In this document: positions 7,419 to 17,731 of the stretch, piece after piece
Position numbering within the stretch: the first letter of the stretch is position 1
How the letters are laid out: every line of letters begins with the position of its first letter
Assembly (NCBI GenBank): GCA_019116905.1
Contig: DXAQ01000032.1
Span: forward strand, 1 to 48,438
Length of the DNA: 48,438 bases
Origin: Candidatus Mucispirillum faecigallinarum
GTDB taxonomy: Bacteria > Chrysiogenota > Deferribacteres > Deferribacterales > Mucispirillaceae
Reading direction: 5' to 3'
Made by a program: the position numbers and the translations under genes
The notes under the pieces: generated by a model
The model's input: only the letters and a program-made list of their open reading frames with translations
Databases searched by the model: none
What the model was told of the DNA's origin: nothing

Positions 7419-9905
7419 CTACTTCTTAAAATTATATGATGTTGGTTCACCGCTGCTGTCAACAGGGTAAATTGAATAAGAAAAATCTCCTGTGATAGCA
7501 TCTGTTATCTGGTTAGTTTCTTTGCTTACTTTAAAATATGCAGCATTTACAGGTGCAGGAAAAAGTGCAAGTGGCACAATATTATTAATTCTGCTGAAAT
7601 AATCTATAAATATAAACTGCGCAGTATTTCCGCCAACTGCATAATCACCCATTTTTCTGTAATCATCATAACCAACCCATGCAACAGTTACAAGGTTAGG
7701 CAGCACACCTGCAAACCAGCCGTCTTTTGAATCGTTTGATGTACCAGTTTTTCCTCCAAGCATTCTGTTTACTGCATTCCTGCTGCGCCATGCGCCGCCT
7801 TTTTCTACTACTTTTATTAAGCTGTCAGTTATAAGTGATGCAGATTTTTCATTAAGCACTTCTGTCATTTCAGGCTGCTGAAATTCAAATAAAGTCTTGT
7901 TATCAATATCTGCAACTCTTGTAACAAAGAACGGTTTAACTGGCCGTTTGCCCTGATTTGCAAAAGTAGAATATGCATAAGCAAGTTCTAATGGAGAAGC
8001 TGAAAGACTGCCTAAACTTACAGATAAATCAACAGGAATATCTCCTGTAAAGCCAAAGAGTTTAGCATATCTTATGATTTTTTTAATACCTATTTTTTGG
8101 GCAAGCTTAATAGTTACAGAGTTATTTGAAAGCTGTAATGCTCTTTCAAGAGTCATTTCACCTGTAAACTGGCCGTCAAAGTTTTTAGGACGCCAGTCCT
8201 CCTCACCTTCTTTTTCACTTTCCTGGATTACAGGGGTATCATAAAAAACACTCATTGGATAATATCCGCTTTCATAAGCTGCAGAGTAAACAAGCGGTTT
8301 AAATGTGCTGCCTACCTGACGCCTTGCCTGTACTGCCCTGTTAAAAAATGATTTAAAATATGACATTCCGCCTGCCATGGCATATATTTCACCAGTCTGC
8401 GGATTAATTGATACAACAGCACCCTCTAAGTCAGGGTTTTGCTCTATCATATATACACCAGTTGATACATTATCCTTTAATATGGCAGAAACATATATCA
8501 TATCATCTACAGCAAACACATCTTGAAAAGATTTTGCTTTTCTTTTTGCTGCTGTTGTAATCCAGTCATTATTTTTAAAATTTATAGTGCCTTCGCTGTT
8601 ATCACTTAGTTTAATTTTCAGTGTATTTTTATTTACTTCTGTAATAACTGCTTTTTGATAACCTAAATCTTTTAGATAGCCAGGTACATCATTATCAAGC
8701 CTGATATATTTAACTGTATTATTATCACTTTCTTCATTAATTATATTATTATCAGCAGTATCTTCTGTTTCTTCCACATCTTCATCATTTTCTATTAATA
8801 TTTTACCAAGCGGCCCTTGATAGCCTTCTCTTTTTGCAATATCCATAAGGTTTTTTATTAATGCATTTTCTGCTGCAATCTGGTAATCAAGGTTTAATGT
8901 AGTAAATACTTTTATACCTTTATTTTGAGCATCTTCAATTTTTAAATCTTCCTCAATATATTTATGAACATAGTCCATAAAATAACCTGCATGACGAAGT
9001 CTTAATGGAATACTTTCTGCAAGCTTAACAGTTTCATTTACTGCAGTATCATATTCTTCCTTAGTAATATAATTTACATCAAGCATTCTTTTAAGTACGT
9101 GGTTTCTTCTATTTACTGCTCTTTTCATATTTAAATGAGGTGCATAGATTGAAGGACCTTTTGGAATACCTGCAATCATAGCAGCCTCTGCAATTGTTAA
9201 ATCTTTTACATCTTTGCCAAAATAGTTGATTGCTGCTGCCTGAATACCGTAAGCTCCGCGCCCAAAATTTACCTGATTTAAATATAATTCTAATATTTTT
9301 TCTTTACTTAACTCTTTATCAAGCCTGTATGCAATAATTGCCTCTTTAATTTTACGTTTTAATTTCCTTTCAGGTGATAAATAAATGACTTTTACAAGCT
9401 GCTGAGTTAATGTAGAACCACCTTCAACCATTCTGCCTGCTTTAATATTTGAAACCATAGCACGCGCTATACCCCACGGGTCAATACCACTGTGCTCATA
9501 AAACCTTGCATCTTCAACAGCCACTACTGCCTGATATACATAAGGTGGCATCTGCTCAATAGATACAGGATAACGCCTTTCAGCACCTAATTCTGCAATA
9601 ATATTGCCTTTTGCATCATAAACAACCATAGGCTCTGTATATTTAAACTTGCTAAACTCATCAGTAGATGGCAGCTGCAGACTTAAAATATAAATATATA
9701 CAATAATAGATATAACACCTATTATGCCAAGAGCAAACATAGCGCCAATAACATATAATATTATACGCAGTTTTGAACGTTTTTTACGTTTTTTACCTTT
9801 TTTATTTTTATTGTTTTCATTATTGTTACTATTTGCAATCTCAGTTAATTCTGCTGCAATATCAGGAACTTTGTTTTCATCATTATCAAACTTATTTTCT
9901 GACAT
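7419..9905 (-). CDS. mrcA: Penicillin-binding protein 1A, bifunctional
   Basis: A class A PBP that polymerises and cross-links peptidoglycan at the outer face of the inner membrane. Order: cytoplasmic Asn/Lys-rich tail, one membrane helix at about 47-71, GT51 glycosyltransferase with Glu131 in VEDARFYEHSG and EGGSTLTQQLVK, an inserted OB-like region with an acidic low-complexity stretch around 373-396, then the transpeptidase. The transpeptidase carries SxxK at 533-536 (STFK), SNN at 593 and KTGT at 719. The second of two adjacent ATGs (9905) is chosen because it is six bases from GGAG. It follows uvrB by about 17 bases and precedes the regulator by two. Confidence 0.93.
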   Translation of the reverse strand: MSENKFDNDENKVPDIAAELTEIANSNNNENNKNKKGKKRKKRSKLRIILYVIGAMFALGIIGVISIIVYIYILSLQLPSTDEFSKFKYTEPMVVYDAKGNIIAELGAERRYPVSIEQMPPYVYQAVVAVEDARFYEHSGIDPWGIARAMVSNIKAGRMVEGGSTLTQQLVKVIYLSPERKLKRKIKEAIIAYRLDKELSKEKILELYLNQVNFGRGAYGIQAAAINYFGKDVKDLTIAEAAMIAGIPKGPSIYAPHLNMKRAVNRRNHVLKRMLDVNYITKEEYDTAVNETVKLAESIPLRLRHAGYFMDYVHKYIEEDLKIEDAQNKGIKVFTTLNLDYQIAAENALIKNLMDIAKREGYQGPLGKILIENDEDVEETEDTADNNIINEESDNNTVKYIRLDNDVPGYLKDLGYQKAVITEVNKNTLKIKLSDNSEGTINFKNNDWITTAAKRKAKSFQDVFAVDDMIYVSAILKDNVSTGVYMIEQNPDLEGAVVSINPQTGEIYAMAGGMSYFKSFFNRAVQARRQVGSTFKPLVYSAAYESGYYPMSVFYDTPVIQESEKEGEEDWRPKNFDGQFTGEMTLERALQLSNNSVTIKLAQKIGIKKIIRYAKLFGFTGDIPVDLSVSLGSLSASPLELAYAYSTFANQGKRPVKPFFVTRVADIDNKTLFEFQQPEMTEVLNEKSASLITDSLIKVVEKGGAWRSRNAVNRMLGGKTGTSNDSKDGWFAGVLPNLVTVAWVGYDDYRKMGDYAVGGNTAQFIFIDYFSRINNIVPLALFPAPVNAAYFKVSKETNQITDAITGDFSYSIYPVDSSGEPTSYNFKK

Positions 9906-9922
9906 CATCTACTCCATAATAC

Positions 9923-11896
9923 CTATTTTTTAGCTTTCAATTCAAATATTAAATCTCTTAATTTAGCAGCTGTTTCAAAATCCAGTTCTTCAGAAGCTTT
10001 ATACATTTTCTTTTCAAGCATTTCAATATCTTTATCAGTTTTGCCGCTTAATTTTACATCAAAACTATCTGGCACATCAACTGTAAAATAATCTTTTTCA
10101 TAAATTGATGATAAAATATCGCTGATAGCACTTTTTACAGTTTCAGGGGTTATACCGTGAGCTTCGTTATATGCTTTTTGTTTTGCTCTGCGTCTGTTTG
10201 TTTCATCTATTGTCTGCTGCATAGCAGCGCTTACTTTATCACCGTAAAAAATAGCCCTGCCCTCTGCATTTCTAGCAGCACGACCTATTGTCTGAATAAG
10301 TGATTTTGTAGAGCGTAAAAAACCTTCCTTATCTGCATCAAGTATTGCTACAAGTTTCACTTCTGGAATATCAAGCCCTTCCCTTAATAAGTTGATACCC
10401 ACAAGCACATCAAATTCACCAAGCCTTAATGATTTTATTATTTTTATACGCTGCAGAGTGTCAATTTCTGAGTGAAGATATTCTATTTTTATACCCATAT
10501 CTTTATAATATCTTGTTAATTCTTCTGCCATACGTTTAGTAAGGGTTGTAACAAGTACTCTGCCGCCCTCTTTTGTTACTTTTAATATTTCATTATATAA
10601 ATCATCAACCTGAGTTCTTGCAGGACGCACTTCAATTTCTGGGTCCATTAAACCTGTTGGGCGGATAATCTGCTCCGCTATTACTCCGTGAGCCTGGTCT
10701 ATTTCATATTTATCAGGAGTAGCACTTACATATAATACTTTATTTACTCGGCTGTCAAACTCATCAAACTTTAACGGCCTGTTATCAAGTGCCACAGGCA
10801 GACGGAAACCAAAATCTACAAGTGTCATTTTCCTTGACCTGTCCCCATTATACATACCTCTTATCTGCGGTATTGTTATATGGCTTTCATCTATTATAAC
10901 AAGCGCATCTTTTGGAAGATAGCTTATTAAAGTGTAAGGAGTAGAGCCTGGCGCTCTGCCGTCAAAATATCTTGAATAGTTTTCTATGCCTGTGCAGTAG
11001 CCTGTTTCTTTTAACATTTCTATATCAAACATAGTTCGCTGTGTTAAACGCTGTTCTTCTAATATTTTATTCTGGCTTACAAATTCTGCACATCTTTCAA
11101 GCAAATCTTTTTTCATCTGCTCTATAACGCTGTCCATTGTTATGGCACTTGTTACATAGTGCGTGTTAGGATATACTGAAAGATTAGTCAGTTCATTAAT
11201 AGTTTTACCACTTATTGCGTTAAATTCACTTATTCTATCAAGAGTATCGCCAAAAAATTCAAGCCTGTATGCAGTTTCATCTTCATGGCTTGGAAATATT
11301 TCTATTGTATCGCCTTTAACCCTGTATACGCCCCTGTGGAAATCTATATCGTTTCTTTCATAACGCACTTGTATTAATTTCATTAATACATCATCAAAAT
11401 TATAATCTTCGCCCACTTCAAAATGCTGTATCATAGTAGAATAAGTTTCAGGAGAACCAAGGCCGTATATACATGAAACTGAGGCAACAATAATAACATC
11501 ACGCCTTTCTATTAATGAGCGTGTTGCCCTGTTTCTTAATTTTTCTATTTCTTCATTAATTGCAGAATCCTTTTCAATATATGTATCACTTGACGGAATA
11601 TATGCTTCCGGCTGATAATAGTCATAATAACTTACAAAATATTCAACTGCATTATCAGGAAAAAATTTAAGAAATTCACCGTATAACTGAGCAGCTAGAG
11701 TTTTATTGTGAGCAATAATTAATGTAGGAACCTGCAGGCGTTCTATTACATTTGCCATAGTAAAAGTTTTACCTGAACCTGTAACACCTAGTAATACCTG
11801 ACGCATTGCACCATCATTATATGATGATACAATCTGCTCAATAGCTTCTATCTGGTCCCCAGCTGGCTTATATTCTGATGATATTTTAAATTCCAA
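9923..11896 (-). CDS. uvrB: Excinuclease ABC subunit B
   Basis: The DNA-damage verification helicase of nucleotide excision repair. Features in order: Walker A GVTGSGKT at 37-44, the strand-separating beta-hairpin [20 protein letters not shown], helicase motifs including DESH and QTIGRAARN, and a C-terminal UVR motif ([18 protein letters not shown]). The length of 657 is normal. The start is TTG at 11896 with GGAG seven bases upstream; the next in-frame Met (residue 31) would remove conserved N-terminal sequence. An AT-rich 80-base gap separates it from the upstream outer-membrane gene. Confidence 0.96.
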   Translation of the reverse strand: MEFKISSEYKPAGDQIEAIEQIVSSYNDGAMRQVLLGVTGSGKTFTMANVIERLQVPTLIIAHNKTLAAQLYGEFLKFFPDNAVEYFVSYYDYYQPEAYIPSSDTYIEKDSAINEEIEKLRNRATRSLIERRDVIIVASVSCIYGLGSPETYSTMIQHFEVGEDYNFDDVLMKLIQVRYERNDIDFHRGVYRVKGDTIEIFPSHEDETAYRLEFFGDTLDRISEFNAISGKTINELTNLSVYPNTHYVTSAITMDSVIEQMKKDLLERCAEFVSQNKILEEQRLTQRTMFDIEMLKETGYCTGIENYSRYFDGRAPGSTPYTLISYLPKDALVIIDESHITIPQIRGMYNGDRSRKMTLVDFGFRLPVALDNRPLKFDEFDSRVNKVLYVSATPDKYEIDQAHGVIAEQIIRPTGLMDPEIEVRPARTQVDDLYNEILKVTKEGGRVLVTTLTKRMAEELTRYYKDMGIKIEYLHSEIDTLQRIKIIKSLRLGEFDVLVGINLLREGLDIPEVKLVAILDADKEGFLRSTKSLIQTIGRAARNAEGRAIFYGDKVSAAMQQTIDETNRRRAKQKAYNEAHGITPETVKSAISDILSSIYEKDYFTVDVPDSFDVKLSGKTDKDIEMLEKKMYKASEELDFETAAKLRDLIFELKAKK

Positions 11897-11976
11897 TATT
11901 CTGCTCCAAAAAATACTAGTCTTTATTTTATCATATTAATTATGAAAAATAAATAATTAATCATAAAAAATACTGA

Positions 11977-13260
11977 TTAATATCCAAATAAAAACTTAAG
12001 CTCTGCAAAATATTTAATATCACCGTCAAGAGTAACGCTGTATGGACCTTCTCTTTTAGCATAAAAAAATTCAACAAGTCCGCTGTATTCTGCACCAACA
12101 TCAAAGGCTATACCTACGCCCTGCGCCTTAAATATATGCTGATAACCAAGGCTGAGTTTTGCTTTGTATGATACAAGCCCTTCAGTATTTCCATAAGATA
12201 CATTATACTTACTGCTTGTTTCTATATCTCCAATACCTGCATACACATTTATACCAAACATTAACCCTTTATATAAATCCTGCCTCATTTCGTAAAATAT
12301 ACCGCCAGAACGTGCTGTTCCGTCTACAAGCAGCGTATTTCCACCAGCATAATCAGTACCAGGCAAAGCTGTTCTTGAACTTCTTGTTTCATCATAATAT
12401 ATACCAAAATAAGCATATTCTGAAATAGAAGGCTTTAATACAACAGGTGTATCTAAATAAAGACGCACATTCCAGCTGGATGCAGCAGTATGAAAAGAGC
12501 TGCCGCTGCCTAAAAGTGTGCCCTGTACCATAAGGTTATCTTTTACCTGAAAATTATTATTAAGACTTGAATAACTGCCGTCAATATACATTTCTGATTT
12601 CCAGCCAAAAAATGGTATATAAAATCCAAGTGGCAGTTTTAAGTAATAGTAATTATAATTATCTGCCTGTTCATCAATAGTTGATTTGCTTTCAGTAAAA
12701 ATAAACCTGGAATCTTTTATAACTAATTCAGGTGAAAATCTTGTTCCGCTCATAAATTTTAAAGATACAGAGCCATAAGGTATAACATATTCTTTTTGCT
12801 GAGCATTAGCAGGCTTTATTGAAAAATAATTAAACCCATAAGCGCCGCCTGATACAATTCCTTCAATATAGAGAAAATCCTTACCCCAGATATTTGTTTT
12901 AGACCATCTGTTTTTCATAGTAAGAGTAACATTATCATAAAGATGCCTGTTTTTTGCATTTAAATCAGTATTAATTTTAAATTCTTCTCTTTCAGGAAAT
13001 CCAAATTTTGTCATAAAAGTGTTTTTATCATTAATAAGCCTGTCGGGTACAAGTTTAGGTTTAATTTTTAGTTTAAGATTTATATTTTTTTTTGTCTTAT
13101 TATCAAGAGTAGCGTTATCTTTTGTTTGATTATCTTTTGAAACATTATCAAAAGTTTTATTATCTGATGCAATTTTATTTTTTGGCGCAGCAGCACTGGT
13201 ATCAGTAAAAACACACACAAATAATAGTAACAATGTAACAAAAGATAAAATAAAACGCAT
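11977..13260 (-). CDS. Putative outer-membrane beta-barrel protein
   Basis: A 427-residue exported protein with no family I can name. The signal peptide spans about residues 1-24 (hydrophobic FVTLLLLFVCVF, cleavage around TSAAA). A hydrophilic segment at about 31-58 contains five DN-containing repeats (DNKT, DNVS, DNQT, DNAT, DNKT). The remainder alternates hydrophobic and polar residues with many Tyr, Gly and Asn, as in a barrel, and ends with LKFLFGY, an aromatic-terminated strand suitable for Bam recognition. It overlaps the stop of the upstream small gene by one base (TAATG), so the two are coupled. Confidence 0.75.
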   Translation of the reverse strand: MRFILSFVTLLLLFVCVFTDTSAAAPKNKIASDNKTFDNVSKDNQTKDNATLDNKTKKNINLKLKIKPKLVPDRLINDKNTFMTKFGFPEREEFKINTDLNAKNRHLYDNVTLTMKNRWSKTNIWGKDFLYIEGIVSGGAYGFNYFSIKPANAQQKEYVIPYGSVSLKFMSGTRFSPELVIKDSRFIFTESKSTIDEQADNYNYYYLKLPLGFYIPFFGWKSEMYIDGSYSSLNNNFQVKDNLMVQGTLLGSGSSFHTAASSWNVRLYLDTPVVLKPSISEYAYFGIYYDETRSSRTALPGTDYAGGNTLLVDGTARSGGIFYEMRQDLYKGLMFGINVYAGIGDIETSSKYNVSYGNTEGLVSYKAKLSLGYQHIFKAQGVGIAFDVGAEYSGLVEFFYAKREGPYSVTLDGDIKYFAELKFLFGY

Positions 13261-13490
13261 TATGATTTAAGTACTCGTTCTCTCACAATTTTTAAAAGCT
13301 GCCTTGCTTCTCCCTCTGCATATAAATCATCAGAATAAACTCCGTCAATTGTTTTAAAGAAACCTTTACGCACAATGACTTCTGCATCAGGAAATTTACC
13401 AGACACTGCCTCTTTAACAGCTTCAATAACTTTTGGAAGGTTTTCTTCCCCTCCTGATTTTTCAATGGATAAGTTGATTTCTATATACAT
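13260..13490 (-). CDS. Small protein, possibly DinI-like
   Basis: A 76-residue soluble protein with a strong ribosome site (AAGGAGG) before the ATG at 13490. The predicted order beta-alpha-beta-beta-alpha, the opening MYIEINLSIEK, the mid-protein FPDAEVIVRKG and a C-terminal helix resemble DinI, the small modulator of RecA filaments. Similarity is by eye only and low, and the acidic C-terminal helix of DinI is not conserved here. It lies 11 bases after the DUF815 ATPase gene and overlaps the outer-membrane gene by one base, in a group that runs toward uvrB. Confidence 0.6.
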   Translation of the reverse strand: MYIEINLSIEKSGGEENLPKVIEAVKEAVSGKFPDAEVIVRKGFFKTIDGVYSDDLYAEGEARQLLKIVRERVLKS

Positions 13491-13501
13491 TTCTCCTCCT
13501 T

Positions 13502-14236
13502 TTATTTTTGGGTAAGATACAAATACGCAGCAAACTGTTTAGCAAGTCTGCCACTTCTACCGCCTCTGTCAATTGCATAGCTTTCTGCCATTTTTTCCCA
13601 CCCATCAACTATATCTATCTTATACTTATTTAAATACATTTTTACTATATTTAAATAATCATTTTTATTAAGTGGATAAAATCCAATAGAAAGCCCAAAC
13701 CTTGCCTGCAAAGATGTCTGCTCCGAAGCCTCATCTCTGTCATAAATATCGCCAGTATCCTGGGAAGATGCAGAAACTATCTGCCTTCTGTTAGATGTGG
13801 CTGCATATATTACGTTTTTAGGTTTTGATTCTATACCGCCTTCTATTGCAGATTTAAATCTTCTATATGATACATCATCATCTTTAAAAGAAATATCATC
13901 AAAAAATAAAAGAAATTTTTTATCGCTGTGCTCTCTAATAATCTTATAAAGATTATATATTGCACCAGGTGTTTCATCAATAAATTCAATAGTAACAAGC
14001 CCCTGCGGAGCATATTTTAAAGCAAGCAGCCTAAGCAGAGTAGATTTACCACTTCCTTTTTCGCCCCATAAAAGCATATTTAAGCATGGGCCGCCTGATA
14101 CAAAAGAGGAAATATTTTTATCTGCCAGCTCCACATTATCAGTAACAGACAGAAGTTCCTGCATATTTATATCACTTTCAAGAACTGCTTCTTCTATACT
14201 TCCATTTATATATCTGTATGCTGCACTTTTAAACAT
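13502..14236 (-). CDS. DUF815-family AAA+ ATPase
   Basis: A 244-residue AAA+ protein of the DUF815 family, of unknown substrate. Walker A is GEKGSGKST (58-66), Walker B is FLLFFDD (ending Asp112-Asp113), sensor 1 is in YAATSNRR, and the family segment LQARFGLSIGFYPLN follows. The open frame extends 40 codons upstream with hydrophobic residues, but the ATG at 14236 has AAGGTG six bases before it and gives the normal family N-terminus. It heads a minus-strand group with the DinI-like and outer-membrane genes and has a good promoter. Confidence 0.9.
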   Translation of the reverse strand: MFKSAAYRYINGSIEEAVLESDINMQELLSVTDNVELADKNISSFVSGGPCLNMLLWGEKGSGKSTLLRLLALKYAPQGLVTIEFIDETPGAIYNLYKIIREHSDKKFLLFFDDISFKDDDVSYRRFKSAIEGGIESKPKNVIYAATSNRRQIVSASSQDTGDIYDRDEASEQTSLQARFGLSIGFYPLNKNDYLNIVKMYLNKYKIDIVDGWEKMAESYAIDRGGRSGRLAKQFAAYLYLTQK

Positions 14237-14268
14237 GGTTTTCACCTTTAAAATATATAGTCTTGCAA

Positions 14269-14297
14269 ATATTATATATTTTTTTAGAATAAAACAA
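14269..14297 (-). promoter_or_regulatory. Candidate promoter of the DUF815 group
   Basis: On the minus strand TTGTTT (14297-14292) lies 17 bases from TAATAT (14274-14269); a TATAAT overlaps at 15-base spacing. It is about 30 bases upstream of the ATG. The rest of the 342-base divergent gap (14237-14578) is very AT-rich and shows no ORF or clear RNA. Its right side must carry the promoter of the plus-strand chain, perhaps around TATATAAATAATATAGT. Confidence 0.45.
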
Positions 14298-14578
14298 GGT
14301 AAAATTATAATCAACCAAAAATAATTGTAAAAAAATTTAAAATAGCTGTTTTGCATTAAATAATTATCCTTTTACAAAATAAAATATGTATTAAAATTAA
14401 AATAAAAAGCAAAAATCATATAAGTATATGTTAATATGTACAAATTATAGCGATACTCATCTTTTTCATTGCTTTTTTATTATATATATGTTTTACTAAC
14501 CTAATAATAAATATAACTATGTTATTATTTTTATATAAATAATATAGTAAAATACTGGATTTTAGCAGCAGGTGAGAG

Positions 14579-16468
14579 ATGATTGAAGAATCAATGACAC
14601 TACCAGACAATATTATTGAGAAATTAAGAAAACAACATCTTTTTGAAAACTTATCAATAGAAGATATAAAATCTGCTATTACCCGGTTTGAAGAAATCCA
14701 CATACTCACAGGTGAGCTTGCTTTTAGAAAAGGCGAACGTTATCACAAGGGTATATATTTTCTTCTAAGCGGAGAGATTCTTCTTACTCACCCAAACACA
14801 CATATACAAGTTGCATGCCATAACTGCCCTGTTGGTCTTTCCACATTTTTAGGCAAAACAATGTACACTATGAATGCAATAGCGCAATCTGACTGCGATT
14901 TATTATTTGTCCATGAGCTTTGCATATACAGGCTTATGGAGCTTTCAGATGATTTTAGAAGCAAGCTTATAAAAGATATACAAATAAGGCTTACTCATCT
15001 TGATAATTCTTCAAATGCATTTTTGATGCAGTCTGTTTACCAGACAGTATCAGGTGTTATGAGCTCCCCTGTTATAACTATTCAAACAGGTAAATCTGTT
15101 GTGGAAGCTGCAAATATTATGAAAGAGCATAAAATAAGCAGTTTATTAGTAGTAAACAGAAAGCAGATAGTTAAAGGGCTGCTTACTTCAAATGATTTAA
15201 CAAGAAAGTTTTTAGTTGATTTAGAAAATAATATAAAAAACCAGGATGTAGAAAATTATATGGATACGGAGCCTGTTACATTTCCTCCAGAATTTCCAAT
15301 TGTTGAGGCGTTAAACGAGCTGCAAATAACTGGAAAAACTCATGGTGTTGTTATGCAGAATTCAAAACCTGCAGGCATCGTATCTATCCATAATATTTCT
15401 ACCATGCTTTTTGAAAATTCTCATTTATACTGTGCTCATATAGACAGTATGACTAGTTTAGATGAATTAAAGCAGGTGTTTAAACAGATATACCGTGTTG
15501 CAAGAACTCTTGCCACTTCTTCAAGGGTCTCACGGGAAGAATTAACTGCCCTTTCATCAATCCACAGGGCAATCCATAAAAAAGCATTCCAGCTTACAAG
15601 CGATGCTTTTAAAGCAGAGAAAAATTTTAAATTAACAGATTATTCTTACTGCTACCTTCTGCTGGGAGCAGGTGCAAGGCGTGAAATGGATTTAAGACCC
15701 CAGATAAATAATGCTTTTATATTAGCAGATGATATGCCTGATACAGCTGAAAAACATTTTAAAGAATTTGCTGCAAAATATCATGAAAATCTTGTAGATA
15801 TTGGCTATTACCCACATAACAGTAATGATGATGTAATGACAGTTAATCTTGTACTTAAATATTCTAAATGGTTGGAAGAAATAGACGGCTGGTCATCAAA
15901 GGGCAGTAAATCTAACAAAAAATATGCACTTCCTATGCTTATAGATGTGGCAGCACTGGAAGGAGATATTAAACTTGCCTGGTCTATTAGGAATTATGTA
16001 TTGAAAAAAGCAGCTGACAGACCTGCAATACTTACTGCATTAGTAAAACAATACCCTGCTATCAAAATCCCAGTATCACAGTTTGGCAGTTTTATTGTGG
16101 AAAAAGAAGGCAAATATGAAGGTATGTTTAACTTAAAAACTCAGGCACTTTCTTATATTGTTAATATTACAAGGCTTTTATCAATATATGCAGGCATTAC
16201 TGATATGGGCACAATAGAAAGAATAGAGCATTTAGAAAGAAAAAAAATAGTATCAGAAGAACTTGCTACTCAGGCAATTATTGCTTTTGATACAATTACA
16301 GAAACATTAATTAATGAACAGGTTAATCAGGCAGCTAATAATCAGGAAGTTACAAGCTATATTTCACCTGCTTCATTATCACTATTTTATCAGGAGAAAT
16401 TAAAACGAGCACTGCAGTTTGCAACAATATATACAAGCTATGGTGTAAAATTTTTAAATGAAATATGA
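14579..16468 (+). CDS. cNMP-like/CBS/DUF294 protein with inactive nucleotidyltransferase motif
   Basis: A 629-residue cytoplasmic signalling-type protein. Domains: cyclic-nucleotide-binding-like fold at about 20-140 (its phosphate-binding cassette is not recognisable), two CBS domains at about 161-215 and 228-280, a DUF294 GlnD-like nucleotidyltransferase domain at about 290-420 and DUF294_C at about 470-610. The family's catalytic stretch normally reads G(S)xGRxExxLxTDQDNA. Here it reads LGAGARREMDLRPQINNA (362-379), so both Asp ligands are Gln375 and Asn377. Nucleotide transfer is unlikely and a regulatory role is inferred. It overlaps the NYN gene by four bases. Confidence 0.88.
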   Translation: MIEESMTLPDNIIEKLRKQHLFENLSIEDIKSAITRFEEIHILTGELAFRKGERYHKGIYFLLSGEILLTHPNTHIQVACHNCPVGLSTFLGKTMYTMNAIAQSDCDLLFVHELCIYRLMELSDDFRSKLIKDIQIRLTHLDNSSNAFLMQSVYQTVSGVMSSPVITIQTGKSVVEAANIMKEHKISSLLVVNRKQIVKGLLTSNDLTRKFLVDLENNIKNQDVENYMDTEPVTFPPEFPIVEALNELQITGKTHGVVMQNSKPAGIVSIHNISTMLFENSHLYCAHIDSMTSLDELKQVFKQIYRVARTLATSSRVSREELTALSSIHRAIHKKAFQLTSDAFKAEKNFKLTDYSYCYLLLGAGARREMDLRPQINNAFILADDMPDTAEKHFKEFAAKYHENLVDIGYYPHNSNDDVMTVNLVLKYSKWLEEIDGWSSKGSKSNKKYALPMLIDVAALEGDIKLAWSIRNYVLKKAADRPAILTALVKQYPAIKIPVSQFGSFIVEKEGKYEGMFNLKTQALSYIVNITRLLSIYAGITDMGTIERIEHLERKKIVSEELATQAIIAFDTITETLINEQVNQAANNQEVTSYISPASLSLFYQEKLKRALQFATIYTSYGVKFLNEI

Positions 16469-17271
16469 TGACAAAAGATATTAATAACTCACAGCAAAAA
16501 TTAGTTGTATTAATAGATGCAGATAACGCATCACCAAGTATAATATACGGGCTTATGTCTGAAATTGCAAAATACGGCACAGCCCATGTAAAAAGAATAT
16601 ACGGAGACTGGACAAGCCCTAACTTAAAAGGCTGGAAAGAGCTGCTTTTAGAGCATGCATTACAGCCTGTGCAGCAGTTTGGCTATACAAAAGGTAAAAA
16701 CTCAACAGACAGTGCCATGATTATAGACGCTATGGATTTACTATACAGCGGTAAATTTGATGGTTTCTGCATAGTATCAAGCGACAGTGATTTTACAAGG
16801 CTTGCTTCCCGCATAAGAGAGGGCGGCTTAAATGTTTACGGCTTTGGTGAGCAGAAAACTCCTCAGCCATTTATAAGTGCCTGCGATAAATTTATATATA
16901 CTGAAATTCTGCAGGAAATGGAAGATGAAACAGACAGCGAAAATAATGATAAGGATGCTGCCCCTCAGCTTGTTAAAAGAAAAACTACAAACGAATTAAA
17001 AATGGATACACGTCTTGTAAACCTGCTGCGTTCTGCTGTTATTGCATCAATGGATGAAAACGGCTGGGCGTTTTTAGGCGAAGTTGGCCAACATATTACA
17101 AAGCAGTCCCCTGAGTTTGACGCAAGAAACTACGGATATGCTAAATTAAAAGATTTAGTCAAATCTATACAGCTTTTTGATATAGACGAAAGAAAAGATG
17201 AGCGTGCACCTAATATTAAACAGATTTATATAAAAGATAAACGTATGAAAAAACAGTTTATGGATGAGTAA
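16465..17271 (+). CDS. NYN-domain (LabA/DUF88-like) protein with C-terminal LOTUS domain
   Basis: A 268-residue predicted RNA-binding nuclease. The NYN (PIN-like) domain covers about 10-155 with acidic residues at Asp18 (VLIDADN), Asp82 (KNSTDSAM) and Asp107/Asp109 (SSDSDFTRL), all fitting a metal-dependent ribonuclease site. An OST-HTH/LOTUS domain follows at about 185-255 (GWAFLGEVGQHI and GYAKLKDLV), which in this family binds RNA. There is no clear Shine-Dalgarno site; the ATGATGA overlap with the preceding stop indicates coupled translation. Confidence 0.9.
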   Translation: MMTKDINNSQQKLVVLIDADNASPSIIYGLMSEIAKYGTAHVKRIYGDWTSPNLKGWKELLLEHALQPVQQFGYTKGKNSTDSAMIIDAMDLLYSGKFDGFCIVSSDSDFTRLASRIREGGLNVYGFGEQKTPQPFISACDKFIYTEILQEMEDETDSENNDKDAAPQLVKRKTTNELKMDTRLVNLLRSAVIASMDENGWAFLGEVGQHITKQSPEFDARNYGYAKLKDLVKSIQLFDIDERKDERAPNIKQIYIKDKRMKKQFMDE

Positions 17272-17717
17272 TGTTTATTATTAAACAATATCCGCAGGAT
17301 TTGGAAACACCTTATCATCTGCTGCTTGATGCAGACCCATCTAAAAGATTAGTTGATAAGTATTTAGCCTGCGGTATTTTGTTTGGCGCATTTTATGAAA
17401 AAGAAACAATAGGCGAATGTCTTTTAATTTTTCATAACGATATTTCAGCAGAAATTATAAATCTGGCAGTATTAGAAAAATATCAAAACCAATCAGTTGG
17501 TAAGTCATTAATTTCTATGGCAGAAAATCAGGCAAGGCTTTTGGGCTGCAAATATATGGAAATAGGTACAGCAGAACCACTTGTAAAATATTATGAAAAA
17601 GCAGGCTATAAATACCATAAAACTATAAAAAACTTTTTTGTAGATAATTATGATTTTCCAGTTACTGATAATGGAATAATACTAAAAGATATGGTAAGAC
17701 TAATTAAAAATTTATAA
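17271..17717 (+). CDS. GNAT-family N-acetyltransferase
   Basis: A 148-residue acetyl-CoA-dependent acyltransferase. The acetyl-CoA loop is KYQNQSVGKSLI, followed by the long helix AENQARLLGCKY and the typical YYEKAGYKYHKT segment. It looks closest to the YvbK-like branch; the substrate is unknown. Its start shares one base with the stop of the NYN gene (TAATG) and it ends 14 bases before the antiporter, so it belongs to the same transcript. Confidence 0.88.
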   Translation: MFIIKQYPQDLETPYHLLLDADPSKRLVDKYLACGILFGAFYEKETIGECLLIFHNDISAEIINLAVLEKYQNQSVGKSLISMAENQARLLGCKYMEIGTAEPLVKYYEKAGYKYHKTIKNFFVDNYDFPVTDNGIILKDMVRLIKNL

Positions 17718-17731
17718 AATAAGGTAATTTT

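Noticed and set aside
14237-14356. 40-codon extension of the DUF815 gene
   Set aside because: It runs through the predicted promoter and gives residues foreign to the family; the ATG at 14236 has AAGGTG at correct spacing.
14400-14578. Minus-strand ORF covering the start of the DUF294 gene
   Set aside because: Low-complexity Ile/Ser-rich translation opposite a well-supported gene, without a ribosome site.
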